From Klebsiella huaxiensis (GTDB lineage: Bacteria > Pseudomonadota > Gammaproteobacteria > Enterobacterales > Enterobacteriaceae): a stretch of DNA of 64,000 bases. The notes below the pieces were generated by a model. That model had not been told where the DNA came from, did no database searches, and worked only from the letters and a program-made list of their open reading frames with translations. The stretch is from contig NZ_CP036175.1 of assembly GCF_003261575.2 (NCBI RefSeq), positions 4,030,001-4,094,000 of the forward strand, written 5' to 3'. The position numbers were made by a program, and so were the translations under genes. This document shows, piece after piece, positions 1 through 8,205 of this stretch. Position 1 is the stretch's first letter. Every line of letters starts with the position of its first letter.

Positions 1-1160
1 TGGTTTCAGCACTGTTGATTATTCTGGTCGCCGCGCTGTTTTATAAAGATTACGCCTCGGTGTTTCGCAATAACAAAGAGCTGGTGAAATCTTTGAGTCC
101 GTCGAACAGTATTGTGGCGATGAATTCCTGGTATGCACATAACAGAATGGCCAATCTGCCTCTGGTAAAAATTGGCGAAGACGCCGTGCAGAAGCCGGAA
201 ATGCGCAACGGAGCGAAGAAAAACCTGACCATTGTTGTGTTAGGCGAAACCTCAAGAGCGGCGAATTTTTCGCTCAACGGCTATTCCCGCGAAACCAACC
301 CGCGCCTGAAGCAAGATAATGTGGTTTATTTCCCGAATACCACCTCCTGCGGCACCGCCACGGCAGTTTCCGTGCCGTGCATGTTCTCTAATATGCCGCG
401 TGCCCACTATGATGAAGAATTGGCGCAGCATCAGGAGGGAGCACTGGATATCCTGCAACGCGCAGGAGTTAAGGTACTGTGGAGCGACAACGATGGCGGC
501 TGCAAAGGGGCCTGCGACCGGGTTCCGCACCAGAACGTAACCAATCTCAATCTGAGCGGTCAGTGCATCGACGGCGAGTGCTACGATGAAGTGTTATTCC
601 ATAACCTGGAGAGCTACATCGACGGTTTGCAACAGGACGGGATTATCGTTCTGCATACTATCGGCAGCCACGGTCCGACCTATTACAATCGCTATCCGCC
701 GCAGTTTAAGCAGTTCACACCGACCTGCGACACCAATGAGATACAGGGTTGCACTCAGCAGCAGCTCACCAATACCTACGACAATACGATTTTGTATGTC
801 GATTATGTGGTCGATAAAGCGATAAAATTATTGCAGTCGAAGCAGGATAAATTTACCACCAGCCTGGTGTATCTCTCAGATCACGGCGAGTCGCTGGGCG
901 AAGATGGTGTTTATTTACACGGGCTGCCGTGGTCCATCGCGCCGGATACGCAAAAGCATGTGCCGATGCTGCTGTGGCTGTCGCCGGATTATCAACAGCG
1001 CTATGGCGTATCCGGACAGTGTTTGCAGCAAAAAGCGAAAACACAACCGTATTCGCAGGATAATCTCTTCTCCACCCTGCTCGGTCTGCTCGGAGTCAGC
1101 ACCCACGAGTACCAGGCAACAGACGATATTTTAACGCCATGTAGAGAGGCAGGCCGATGA
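1..1160 (+). CDS. eptA: Lipid A phosphoethanolamine transferase, 5' end cut by window (EptA/PmrC)
   Basis: Transfers phosphoethanolamine from phosphatidylethanolamine to lipid A in the periplasm, giving polymyxin resistance. The frame is open from base 3 and the N-terminal membrane segments lie outside the window, so about 385 of the family's roughly 547 residues are seen. Visible are the end of the last membrane helix, then the alkaline phosphatase-like catalytic domain with the nucleophile region CGTATAVSVPC, cysteine pairs typical of the periplasmic domain, and the metal-binding SDHGESLGEDGVYLHG motif. The stop overlaps the start of the response regulator gene by 4 bases (ATGA), as in pmrCAB operons, so it is translationally coupled. 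Family assignment is firm; EptA rather than a paralogue is inferred from the following pmrAB genes. Confidence 0.93.
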   Translation, partial: VSALLIILVAALFYKDYASVFRNNKELVKSLSPSNSIVAMNSWYAHNRMANLPLVKIGEDAVQKPEMRNGAKKNLTIVVLGETSRAANFSLNGYSRETNPRLKQDNVVYFPNTTSCGTATAVSVPCMFSNMPRAHYDEELAQHQEGALDILQRAGVKVLWSDNDGGCKGACDRVPHQNVTNLNLSGQCIDGECYDEVLFHNLESYIDGLQQDGIIVLHTIGSHGPTYYNRYPPQFKQFTPTCDTNEIQGCTQQQLTNTYDNTILYVDYVVDKAIKLLQSKQDKFTTSLVYLSDHGESLGEDGVYLHGLPWSIAPDTQKHVPMLLWLSPDYQQRYGVSGQCLQQKAKTQPYSQDNLFSTLLGLLGVSTHEYQATDDILTPCREAGR

Positions 1161-1828
1161 AAATTTTAGTCATTGAAGACGATGCGCTCCTGTTACAAGG
1201 ATTAATTCTGGCAATGCAAAGCGAGGGCTACGTTTGCGACGGCGTGTCTACTGCTCATGAAGCGGCGCTCTCTCTGGCCAGCAATCACTACAGTCTGGTG
1301 GTGCTCGACCTGGGCCTGCCGGATGAAGACGGCCTGCATTTCCTGGCGCGCATGCGCCGGGAGAAGTTTAGCCAGCCGGTGCTGATCCTTACCGCCCGCG
1401 ATACCGTTGATGACCGCATCAGCGGCCTGGATACCGGCGCGGATGACTACCTGGTTAAACCGTTTGCCCTGGAAGAGCTGAACGCGCGCATTCGCGCCTT
1501 GCTGCGTCGTCATAACAATCAGGGAGACAACGAACTGACTATCGGCAATCTGCGCCTGAACGTCACCCGCCGTCTGGTCTGGCTCGGCGAGCAGTCCCTC
1601 GATTTAACGCCGAAAGAGTACGCCTTGCTCTCCCGCCTGATGATGAAAGCGGGCAGCCCGGTGCACCGCGAAATTCTCTACAACGATATTTACAGTTGGG
1701 ATAACGAACCGGCTACCAACACCCTGGAGGTGCATATCCACAATCTGCGCGATAAGGTGGGTAAAGCGCGGATCCGCACCGTCCGGGGCTTCGGCTATAT
1801 GCTGGTTAATAATGGGGAGACGGAATAA
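1157..1828 (+). CDS. pmrA: Two-component response regulator PmrA (BasR)
   Basis: OmpR-type regulator that activates lipid A modification genes after phosphorylation by PmrB. The 223-residue product has a receiver domain (acidic EDD near residues 8-10, phospho-acceptor Asp in VVLDLGLPDEDG, conserved Lys in YLVKPFALEEL) and a C-terminal winged helix ending in the HIHNLRDKVG...RTVRGFGYML signature. Length equals that of enterobacterial PmrA. Starts inside the eptA stop (ATGA). A perfect PmrA box lies 1.2 kb downstream on the other strand in front of a small membrane peptide gene, which fits this identity. Confidence 0.95.
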   Translation: MKILVIEDDALLLQGLILAMQSEGYVCDGVSTAHEAALSLASNHYSLVVLDLGLPDEDGLHFLARMRREKFSQPVLILTARDTVDDRISGLDTGADDYLVKPFALEELNARIRALLRRHNNQGDNELTIGNLRLNVTRRLVWLGEQSLDLTPKEYALLSRLMMKAGSPVHREILYNDIYSWDNEPATNTLEVHIHNLRDKVGKARIRTVRGFGYMLVNNGETE

Positions 1829-1832
1829 CGCT

Positions 1833-2930
1833 ATGGCTCTGTTTGCGAGTGAAAACTGGACCATGCGCCACCGGCTGCTGCTGACTATTGGCACCATTCT
1901 GGTGGTGTGTCAGTTAATCAGCGTATTCTGGCTGTGGCATGAGAGCAAAGAACAGGTTCAGTTACTGGTTGCTAGCGCCATTGAGGGGCATAACAACCAA
2001 AAGCATGTTGAGCATGAAGTCCGTGAAGCGGTCGCCAGCCTGTTGATCCCAAGCCTGCTGATTATCGGCCTGGCGCTATATATCTCTCTGCTCGCAGTGA
2101 AAAAAATCACCAAACCGCTTTCCAACCTCCAGCAGGAGCTGGAAAGCCGCACCCCGGATAATTTGCAGCCAATCGCCCTGAAAGAATCGGTACCGGAAGT
2201 TACTGCAGTCACCACCGCGATTAATCAGCTGGTCTCCCGCCTGAATTTAACCCTCGATCGCGAACGTCTGTTTACCGCCGACGTCGCCCATGAGCTGCGC
2301 ACGCCGCTGGCCGGGCTGCGTCTGCATCTGGAGCTGCTGGCAAAAGTCCACAGCGTCAGCGTAGACCCGCTGATTCAGCGGCTCGATCAAATGACCAACA
2401 GCATCAATCAATTGCTTCAGCTGGCGCGCGTCGGTCAGTCATTTTCCGCCGGGAGCTATCAGCAGGTGGCGCTGAAAGAGGATGTTGTCGAACCGCTACA
2501 AGATGAGCTACAGGCGATGCTGGCACAGCGGCAACAGAAGCTGGTGCTTGATGAAGGAAGTGGTGAGGCGATTGTGTCAGGCGACGCTACGCTGGTGCGG
2601 GTGATTTTACGTAACCTGGTGGAAAACGCGCATCGTTACAGCCCTGCGGGGTCGACGATTCGCGTGTCGATAAAGCCTGGCCTGACGTCAATTTTGGCGG
2701 TGGAAGATGAAGGTCCGGGAATTGATGAAGCGAAAAGCGGTGAATTGAGCAAAGCGTTTGTGCGCATGGACAGCCGCTACGGTGGTATTGGTCTGGGGCT
2801 CAGTATCGTAACCCGCATCGCCCAGTTACACGATGCCCAGTTCTTTTTACATAACCGTCAACCCGGCCCAGGAGTTCGCGCCTGGGTGCTCTTCCCTAAA
2901 ACGTCCCGTCAGAACGTCAGCACCCACTGA
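1833..2930 (+). CDS. pmrB: Sensor histidine kinase PmrB (BasS)
   Basis: Inner-membrane kinase that senses Fe3+, Al3+ and acid and phosphorylates PmrA. The ATG at 1833 is chosen because it gives 365 residues, the usual size, with GGA about 10 bases upstream; an earlier GTG at 1812 would overlap pmrA more. Two membrane helices (about 15-35 and 70-88) flank a short periplasmic loop with two ExxE iron-binding motifs (near 37-40 and 62-65). A HAMP linker follows, then HisKA with the phospho-acceptor His153 in VAHELRTPL, and an HATPase domain with NLVENAHRYSP, EDEGPGI and GIGLGLSIV. The last codons overlap a convergent small ORF on the minus strand. Confidence 0.94.
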   Translation: MALFASENWTMRHRLLLTIGTILVVCQLISVFWLWHESKEQVQLLVASAIEGHNNQKHVEHEVREAVASLLIPSLLIIGLALYISLLAVKKITKPLSNLQQELESRTPDNLQPIALKESVPEVTAVTTAINQLVSRLNLTLDRERLFTADVAHELRTPLAGLRLHLELLAKVHSVSVDPLIQRLDQMTNSINQLLQLARVGQSFSAGSYQQVALKEDVVEPLQDELQAMLAQRQQKLVLDEGSGEAIVSGDATLVRVILRNLVENAHRYSPAGSTIRVSIKPGLTSILAVEDEGPGIDEAKSGELSKAFVRMDSRYGGIGLGLSIVTRIAQLHDAQFFLHNRQPGPGVRAWVLFPKTSRQNVSTH

Positions 2931-3001
2931 TGGAAGAAGGCAACGACAATTACAAAGGCGCAGGTAACTGCCAGGTATTCGCGGAAGGTTAATTTTTGCA
3001 T
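2909..3001 (-). CDS. PmrR-like 30-residue membrane peptide, predicted PmrA-regulated
   Basis: The ORF encodes 30 residues: a short polar N-terminus (MQKLTFREY), one hydrophobic helix (about residues 10-24) and an aromatic C-terminus ending WVLTF. GAGG lies 8 bases before the ATG. A perfect PmrA box sits 43-59 bases upstream of the start on the same strand. Size, membrane topology and PmrA control match PmrR of Salmonella and E. coli, a peptide that inhibits the lipid A kinase LpxT. There PmrR lies next to lpxT; here it is convergent with pmrB and its last 22 bases are antisense to pmrB's 3' end. Sequence similarity to PmrR is weak by eye, so homology is inference. Confidence 0.62.
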   Translation of the reverse strand: MQKLTFREYLAVTCAFVIVVAFFHQWVLTF

Positions 3002-3005
3002 GACG

Positions 3006-3029
3006 CTATCCTCAGTAGATTGAGGATAG
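3006..3029 (-). promoter_or_regulatory. 9-bp dyad covering -10 or Shine-Dalgarno of the PmrR-like gene
   Basis: Perfect inverted repeat CTATCCTCA-N6-TGAGGATAG. On the minus strand its downstream arm contains the Shine-Dalgarno GAGGA and its upstream arm contains TATCCT, a possible -10 located 15 bases after the PmrA box. If transcription starts upstream of the dyad, the ribosome site would be sequestered in a hairpin. If TATCCT is the -10, only part of it is transcribed and the dyad may act as DNA. Confidence 0.5.
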
Positions 3030-3043
3030 TTTCGCCGAACAAT

Positions 3044-3060
3044 ATTAAGCCAACATTAAG
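3044..3060 (-). promoter_or_regulatory. PmrA box
   Basis: On the minus strand the sequence reads CTTAAT-N5-CTTAAT, two perfect copies of the PmrA half-site with the canonical 5-base spacing. It faces the 30-residue membrane peptide gene, not pmrCAB. Confidence 0.8.
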
Positions 3061-3124
3061 GACCACGGAAAAACGGGATTGAACCCGTGACTGAAAATCC
3101 CGGGTCGCAGACGGCTATAAACCC

Positions 3125-3231
3125 GTAGCCCGGGCAAGGCGCGTCAAGCGCCGCCCCCGGGATGAAGCCACGCGCAGGCATCTGATCCGGCTCATTTCCT
3201 GGAGGCGATGCTGCGCATCTGTCCGGGCTAC
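3125..3231. repeat. REP/BIME-type palindromic repeat pair
   Basis: GC-rich imperfect palindromes: GTAGCCCGGG followed by the CAAGGCGCGTCAAGCGCCG stem, and then GGAGGCGATGCTGCGCATCTGTCC followed by GGGCTAC. The same two units recur at 50241-50406 and, in variant form, at 12308-12384. It occupies the gap between the convergent pmrCAB and uvrB transcription units; nothing coding is seen in the rest of 3065-3327. Confidence 0.8.
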
Positions 3232-3327
3232 CGGCCCGCAGACGGGTGTGACCCCTTTGCCTGTGGAGACGTCAGACCAATGCATCAGGTCCAGCTAAGC
3301 GCGCCCCAGCCTCTATTTCGCAAACGG

Positions 3328-5349
3328 CTACGACGCAGCGATAAACAGATCGCGCAGCTGATGAAGCTGGTCGCGAATTTGCGCCGCCTCTTCGAACTCC
3401 AGGTTTTGCGCATGCTGCATCATCTGCCCTTCCAGCTCGCGAATTTTCTGCTGTAGCGCTTTCGGCGTCAGGGTCAGTTCCACCGCATCAGCTTCAACCG
3501 GCGAGCGGAACTTGCCGCGTCCCTTGGTTTTGGTTTTCGCAATATTCTGACCCAGCGCCAGAATATCAACCACTTTCTTATTGAGTCCCGTAGGAGTAAT
3601 ACCGTGCTCTTCATTGTAACGTTGCTGCTTCTCACGACGACGCTCGGTTTCATCAATCGCTCTGGCCATCGACGCCGTTATCCTGTCGCCGTAAAGAATC
3701 GCCTTACCGTTGATGTTACGCGCCGCTCGGCCAATAGTCTGAATCAGCGAGCGCTCCGAGCGCAGGAAGCCCTCTTTGTCGGCATCCAGAATAGCCACCA
3801 GCGACACTTCCGGCATGTCTAAGCCTTCACGCAAGAGGTTAATCCCGACCAGTACGTCAAACTCGCCCAGACGCAGGTCGCGGATAATTTCCATACGTTC
3901 CACGGTGTCGATATCTGAGTGCAGGTAGCGCACCCGCTCACCGTGCTCTTCCAGATACTCGGTTAAATCTTCCGCCATCCGCTTGGTCAGGGTGGTGACC
4001 AGCACGCGCTCGTTAATCGCGGTGCGAATACGAATTTCCGAGAGCAGGTCATCCACTTGGGTTCCCACCGGACGCACTTCAATCACCGGGTCAAGCAGCC
4101 CCGTCGGACGGACTACCTGGTCCACCACCTCGTCGCCGGATTTATCCAGCTCATAGGCTCCCGGCGTCGCCGAGACATAAATACTTTGCGGCGCCAGCGC
4201 CTCAAATTCTTCAAACTTCAGCGGGCGGTTATCCAGCGCCGACGGCAGGCGGAAGCCATATTCCACCAGCGTCTCTTTACGCGCCCGGTCCCCACGGTAC
4301 ATGCCGCCGATTTGCGGAATAGTGACGTGGGACTCATCAATTACCAGCAGGCCATCGGCCGGTAGGTAGTCAAACAGCGTCGGCGGCGGCTCGCCCGGCC
4401 CGCGACCCGACAGGTAGCGCGAGTAGTTTTCAATCCCCGAGCAGTAGCCCAGTTCGTTCATCATTTCGAGATCGAACTGGGTACGCTGGCTCAGGCGCTG
4501 CTCCTCCAGCAGCTTGTTGTTCTCCAGCAGCACCTTGCGCCGGTCAGCCAGCTCAACTTTAATCTCTTCCATCGCCTGGACGATACGTTCACGCGGGGTG
4601 ACGTAGTGGGTTTTCGGATAGACGGTGAAGCGTGGGATCGTTGACTCAACGTGACCGGTCAGCGGATCGAACAGCGACAGGCGTTCGACTTCTTCATCGA
4701 ACAGCTCAACGCGCAGCGCGATATCGTCAGATTCCGCCGGGAATATATCAATGACTTCGCCGCGCACGCGGAAGGTACCGCGCTGAAAAGCCTGATCGTT
4801 GCGGGTATATTGCAGTTCAGCCAGACGGCGTAAAATGGCGCGCTGGTCGATTATCATGCCGACCGTAAGGTGCAGCATCATCTTCAGGTACAGGTCCGGA
4901 TCGCCCAGACCGTAGATAGCGGAAACCGATGCCACTACCACCACATCACGACGCTCCAGTAGCGCTTTGGTCGCTGACAGACGCATCTGTTCGATATGTT
5001 CGTTAACGGAAGCATCTTTCTCGATGAAGGTGTCAGAGCTGGGTACGTACGCTTCTGGCTGGTAGTAGTCATAGTACGAGACGAAGTACTCCACCGCGTT
5101 CTCCGGGAAGAACTCTTTCATCTCGCCGTAAAGCTGCGCCGCCAGGGTTTTGTTGGGTGCCAGCACCATCGTCGGGCGCTGGAGATCGGCAATAACGTTG
5201 GCGATGGTAAACGTTTTACCCGAACCGGTTACGCCGAGCAGCGTTTGATGCGCCAGGCCATCTTCCAGCCCCTCTTCCAGGCGACGAATGGCTTCCGGCT
5301 GGTCGCCAGAGGGACGGAAAGCAGAATGCAGCTTGAACGGTTTACTCAT
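3328..5349 (-). CDS. uvrB: Excinuclease ABC subunit UvrB
   Basis: Damage-verification helicase of nucleotide excision repair; it is loaded onto DNA by UvrA and recruits UvrC. The 673-residue product is close to E. coli UvrB along its whole length: Walker A GVTGSGKT near residue 40, the beta-hairpin region YYDYYQPEAYVPSSDTFIEKD, the DEAD-like DESH motif, helicase motif VI QTIGRAARN, and the C-terminal UVR coiled coil (LEFEEAAQIRDQLHQLRDLF) that contacts UvrC. The second of two tandem ATGs (5349) is chosen by family length. A LexA box lies about 75 bases upstream, so SOS induction is expected. Confidence 0.98.
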   Translation of the reverse strand: MSKPFKLHSAFRPSGDQPEAIRRLEEGLEDGLAHQTLLGVTGSGKTFTIANVIADLQRPTMVLAPNKTLAAQLYGEMKEFFPENAVEYFVSYYDYYQPEAYVPSSDTFIEKDASVNEHIEQMRLSATKALLERRDVVVVASVSAIYGLGDPDLYLKMMLHLTVGMIIDQRAILRRLAELQYTRNDQAFQRGTFRVRGEVIDIFPAESDDIALRVELFDEEVERLSLFDPLTGHVESTIPRFTVYPKTHYVTPRERIVQAMEEIKVELADRRKVLLENNKLLEEQRLSQRTQFDLEMMNELGYCSGIENYSRYLSGRGPGEPPPTLFDYLPADGLLVIDESHVTIPQIGGMYRGDRARKETLVEYGFRLPSALDNRPLKFEEFEALAPQSIYVSATPGAYELDKSGDEVVDQVVRPTGLLDPVIEVRPVGTQVDDLLSEIRIRTAINERVLVTTLTKRMAEDLTEYLEEHGERVRYLHSDIDTVERMEIIRDLRLGEFDVLVGINLLREGLDMPEVSLVAILDADKEGFLRSERSLIQTIGRAARNINGKAILYGDRITASMARAIDETERRREKQQRYNEEHGITPTGLNKKVVDILALGQNIAKTKTKGRGKFRSPVEADAVELTLTPKALQQKIRELEGQMMQHAQNLEFEEAAQIRDQLHQLRDLFIAAS

Positions 5350-5424
5350 CAATCAGGACCTGAAGAAGGGTTGAACGGCAGGTGTTTAATTCTACCCTTC
5401 AGTTCAACTTTTGCCAATAAATAA

Positions 5425-5444
5425 TACTGGATATAAAAACAGTA
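5425..5444 (-). promoter_or_regulatory. LexA box of uvrB
   Basis: TACTGGATATAAAAACAGTA contains the CTG-N10-CAG core of the SOS box, in the position known for E. coli uvrB, whose LexA site is nearly identical. Confidence 0.8.
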
Positions 5445-5536
5445 TCACACTATCGTATATCTGTAGATTTGTCTTTTTTACCGCCATCGCGGACGAAAAA
5501 AAGCCGCCTTGCGGGATAATCCACCAATCAGTAGGG

Positions 5537-5768
5537 TTATCCCCAGAAACTTTTGGCATTTAACATTTGTCAAGCAAGGGGATGAATCTTTTGTGGCAGT
5601 CGGTGACACTTTTTTTACAGCCATTGATTTTATTTAATTAATTGATATTTAATAAAATTTAAGAAAAGATGGGTTTCGCGTCAATTTGCCCGCAGGCCGC
5701 GTAATCTCTAGCTTACCGCAAGTTCTCTAACTCTAATGCACAAGGTTATCCACAGGAATAGTGGATAA
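5537..5768. promoter_or_regulatory. DnaA-box cluster at the DARS1 position
   Basis: A consensus DnaA box TTATCCACA lies at 5746-5754 and an inverted near-consensus TTATCCACT lies on the opposite strand at 5760-5768, forming an 8-bp-arm palindrome with a 7-base centre. A weaker TTATCCCCA is at 5537-5545. In E. coli the uvrB-bioD intergenic region holds DARS1, which converts ADP-DnaA to ATP-DnaA, and a DnaA-controlled upstream uvrB promoter. Assignment to DARS1 rests on position plus boxes. The rest of 5450-6070 is non-coding and mostly AT-rich. Confidence 0.6.
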
Positions 5769-6070
5769 CTGTCTGCAGCCCATGACCTGTGCCACCCGGC
5801 CGAAATCACTGAATGGGGCAAAACACCTGCTAAAAAAATTTATTGAATTTTTTTTGCGATTTATCGGCAAAGAATAGCTGGATTTTCTATTATTTTTTGC
5901 ACCACATTTCAGCTCTCTGGCACCGGGAAAGTGCAAGGTCTGCCGTAACCCTCTTCACTTTCACCGTGCCACCCCTGTATTTGTCAGCAAATACCGAGAG
6001 TTCTTTTTCCTGGCAAGGGATTTGCAGAATCTTCTCGTCGCCCGCTATCCCAGGAAAGGAGAAAACGTCT

Positions 6071-6793
6071 ATGTTGAGTCTACGTGCCGTGAACCACTAT
6101 TACGGAAGCCAGCACACGCTGTGGAATGTTGACCTTGAGCTCAGGCCGGGGAAATGTACTTGCGTAATGGGGCGCGAGGGGATGGGGAAAACCACCCTCG
6201 TTAACTGTATTACCGGGCACCTCCCGGTGGCCAGCGGCAGTATGACCTGGCAGGACGCAGGGGCTGCGCCCTATGACCTGATGCCGCTCTCCGCGCAGTC
6301 ACGCAGCGCCATCGGCATTGGCTACGTCCCGCAGGATAAACGTATCTTCTCGCAGCTCAGCGTGGAGGAAAATCTGCATATTGCCCTCGCGGCAGGCGGC
6401 GAATCCGCGTCAGCGGTAGCCGGGGAGATTTACGATCTGTTTCCGGAACTCTACGCTCTGCGGCAAAGCAAAGGCATTACGCTCACCGCTGACGATCAGT
6501 ACCAGCTGGCATTGGCCAGAGCGCTGATAACCCGCCCGCGCCTGCTGATCCTCGACGAACCTTCACGCGCAGGGGGCCAGCGCTTCCTGCATAAGCTGGG
6601 CGATTTACTGGTGCGCCTGAATCGCGATATTGGCCTGACGGTACTGATCGCCGAGCAGCACCTGCCGTTTATTCGCCGGGTGGCAGATCGTTTTTGTCTG
6701 CTGCACTGCGGACGCAGCGTGGCCCAGGGTGACGTTATCCAGCTGGACGCGCCGCTGCTGGCGCAGTGGATGACGCCCGATCCAGCACGCTGA
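6071..6793 (+). CDS. Orphan UrtE/LivF-type ABC transporter ATPase with degenerate signature motif
   Basis: A 240-residue nucleotide-binding subunit; the ATG at 6071 is chosen for its strong AGGAAAGGAG and because the fold begins right there. Walker A is GREGMGKTT (34-42), the Q-loop is in YVPQDKRIF, and Walker B is LLILDEPS. The ABC signature that is normally LSGGQ reads LTADDQYQ, losing the usual Ser-Gly-Gly. The overall pattern (EQH in the H-loop, ending QWMTPD) resembles urea or branched-chain amino acid transporter ATPases. There are no permease or binding-protein genes beside it, so substrate and partners are unknown. Its 3' end overlaps the convergent bioD 3' end by 59 bases. E. coli lacks a gene here. 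Confidence 0.75.
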   Translation: MLSLRAVNHYYGSQHTLWNVDLELRPGKCTCVMGREGMGKTTLVNCITGHLPVASGSMTWQDAGAAPYDLMPLSAQSRSAIGIGYVPQDKRIFSQLSVEENLHIALAAGGESASAVAGEIYDLFPELYALRQSKGITLTADDQYQLALARALITRPRLLILDEPSRAGGQRFLHKLGDLLVRLNRDIGLTVLIAEQHLPFIRRVADRFCLLHCGRSVAQGDVIQLDAPLLAQWMTPDPAR

Positions 6794-7457
6794 GATCGAG
6801 ATAGTGACCGAGATCCTCGCGCTGTGCCACATCCGCCAGCCACGGGATCTCGCCGAGAAACGGCGCGGGCAGCACGCGTTTCAGCGTCGCCAGATACTCA
6901 AGGTGGCGCTTGCCCGGCGGCTGAATGTCGTTGGCAACCCATCCGGCCAGCGGCAGACCGGCCTGAAGCACCGCCTGCGCGGTCAGCATCGCATGGTTAA
7001 TGCACCCCAGCTTAACGCCCACCACTAAAATCACCGGTAACTGCTCTTGTTCTACCCAGTCGGCAAAGGTCAGCGTTTCTGAAAGCGGCGTAAACCAGCC
7101 CCCCGCCCCTTCGACTAACACCCAATCCGCCAGCCCTTCCAGCTCGCGTAAACCGGCCGAAAGCGCTGCGGCGTCAATTAGCCTGCCCTCATCGGCACTG
7201 ATAATATGCGGCGACGTCGGCTCAGCAAAAGTGAAAGGATTGACCTGCTCGTAGCGTAGCGCTACCTGGCTATTGCGCTGTAGAGCCAGCGCGTCGTCGT
7301 TGCGCAGTCCTTCCGCCGTATATTCGCTTCCGGAAGCTACCGGCTTATAGCCCGCGCTATTGAATCCTGCGCGATTGGCCGCCTGTAGCAGAGCGCAGCT
7401 GGTAACGGTTTTACCGACTTCAGTATCGGTTCCGGTCACGAAAAAACGTTTAATCAC
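6735..7457 (-). CDS. bioD: Dethiobiotin synthetase BioD
   Basis: ATP-dependent carboxylation and ring closure of 7,8-diaminopelargonate to dethiobiotin in the cytosol. P-loop GTDTEVGKT is at residues 9-17, the substrate-binding KPVASG and VEGAGG motifs are present. The 240 residues exceed the usual ~225; the extra Ala/Pro-rich tail (SSTAPAAARPAG) is read from the convergent ABC gene's 3' end, which suggests the original stop was lost when the two genes were brought together. Start overlaps the bioC end by 8 bases: last gene of bioBFCD. Confidence 0.96.
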   Translation of the reverse strand: MIKRFFVTGTDTEVGKTVTSCALLQAANRAGFNSAGYKPVASGSEYTAEGLRNDDALALQRNSQVALRYEQVNPFTFAEPTSPHIISADEGRLIDAAALSAGLRELEGLADWVLVEGAGGWFTPLSETLTFADWVEQEQLPVILVVGVKLGCINHAMLTAQAVLQAGLPLAGWVANDIQPPGKRHLEYLATLKRVLPAPFLGEIPWLADVAQREDLGHYLDLSVLDRASSTAPAAARPAG

Positions 7458-8205
7458 GTTCGATGACTCCTGTAAAAAGGTGATATGTCAGCGGACACTG
7501 GCCCTGCTGCTGCGGCCAGGCGAACTGGAGCTGCCGCAGTTTACCGCGACTCAGCGGTGCGGGGCTGCGCCCGTGGTGCAAATGGGTCGCACCGATGCCT
7601 TTCAGGGATCGCATCGCGCTGAGCGCATCGGCAAACGGCAGAGTGATGGCATGGATATGACCGATAGCGCGACGACCAACCAGCGTCTGGCGTACCGACT
7701 GCTCACTAAGAAAACGGTTGGCATGCGGCTGTTCATCAATAGCTCGCCACGCCTGATTTAGCTCCGGCAAAGAGCCTGCCAACAGCGTACTAAACGCAAC
7801 GCGCCCGCCGGGGCGTACCACCCGATACAGCTCATTAATGGCGGCGGCAAGATTGTCGCACCACTGAACCGCAAGGTTGCTCCACGCCAGATCAACGCAA
7901 CCCTCAGCCAGAGGCAGCGCTTCGATGTCGCCTTCAATGTAGCGATGTGCGCACTCTCCACGCCGGGCTTGCGCCAGCATATCAACGGAGAGATCCAGCG
8001 CCGTCACCTGACTACCCGCTTCACGCCAGTAGCGGCTGATACTGCCGGGGCCGCAGCCCGCGTCCAGCACCTCGGAGAAGGTTTTTACATTGAGCTGCTC
8101 CAGCAGCAGAGAGGCGCTAATGCGTTGTAATTCATCATGTTGAGAATAGTGTTCCGCTGCACGACCAAACGCCGCCGCTATCGCGCGTTTATTCACCGCC
8201 GCCAT
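7450..8205 (-). CDS. bioC: Malonyl-ACP O-methyltransferase BioC
   Basis: SAM-dependent enzyme that methylates malonyl-ACP to start pimelate-moiety synthesis on the fatty acid machinery. Start at 8205 (MAAVNKRAIAAAFGRAA) gives 251 residues, exactly the E. coli length; upstream in-frame codons lie inside bioF. The SAM-binding VLDAGCGPGSISR and LDLSVDML motifs and the family-specific SNLAVQWC and SLKGIGATHLHHGR segments are present. Overlaps bioF by 17 bases, so translational coupling is expected. Confidence 0.96.
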   Translation of the reverse strand: MAAVNKRAIAAAFGRAAEHYSQHDELQRISASLLLEQLNVKTFSEVLDAGCGPGSISRYWREAGSQVTALDLSVDMLAQARRGECAHRYIEGDIEALPLAEGCVDLAWSNLAVQWCDNLAAAINELYRVVRPGGRVAFSTLLAGSLPELNQAWRAIDEQPHANRFLSEQSVRQTLVGRRAIGHIHAITLPFADALSAMRSLKGIGATHLHHGRSPAPLSRGKLRQLQFAWPQQQGQCPLTYHLFTGVIERD

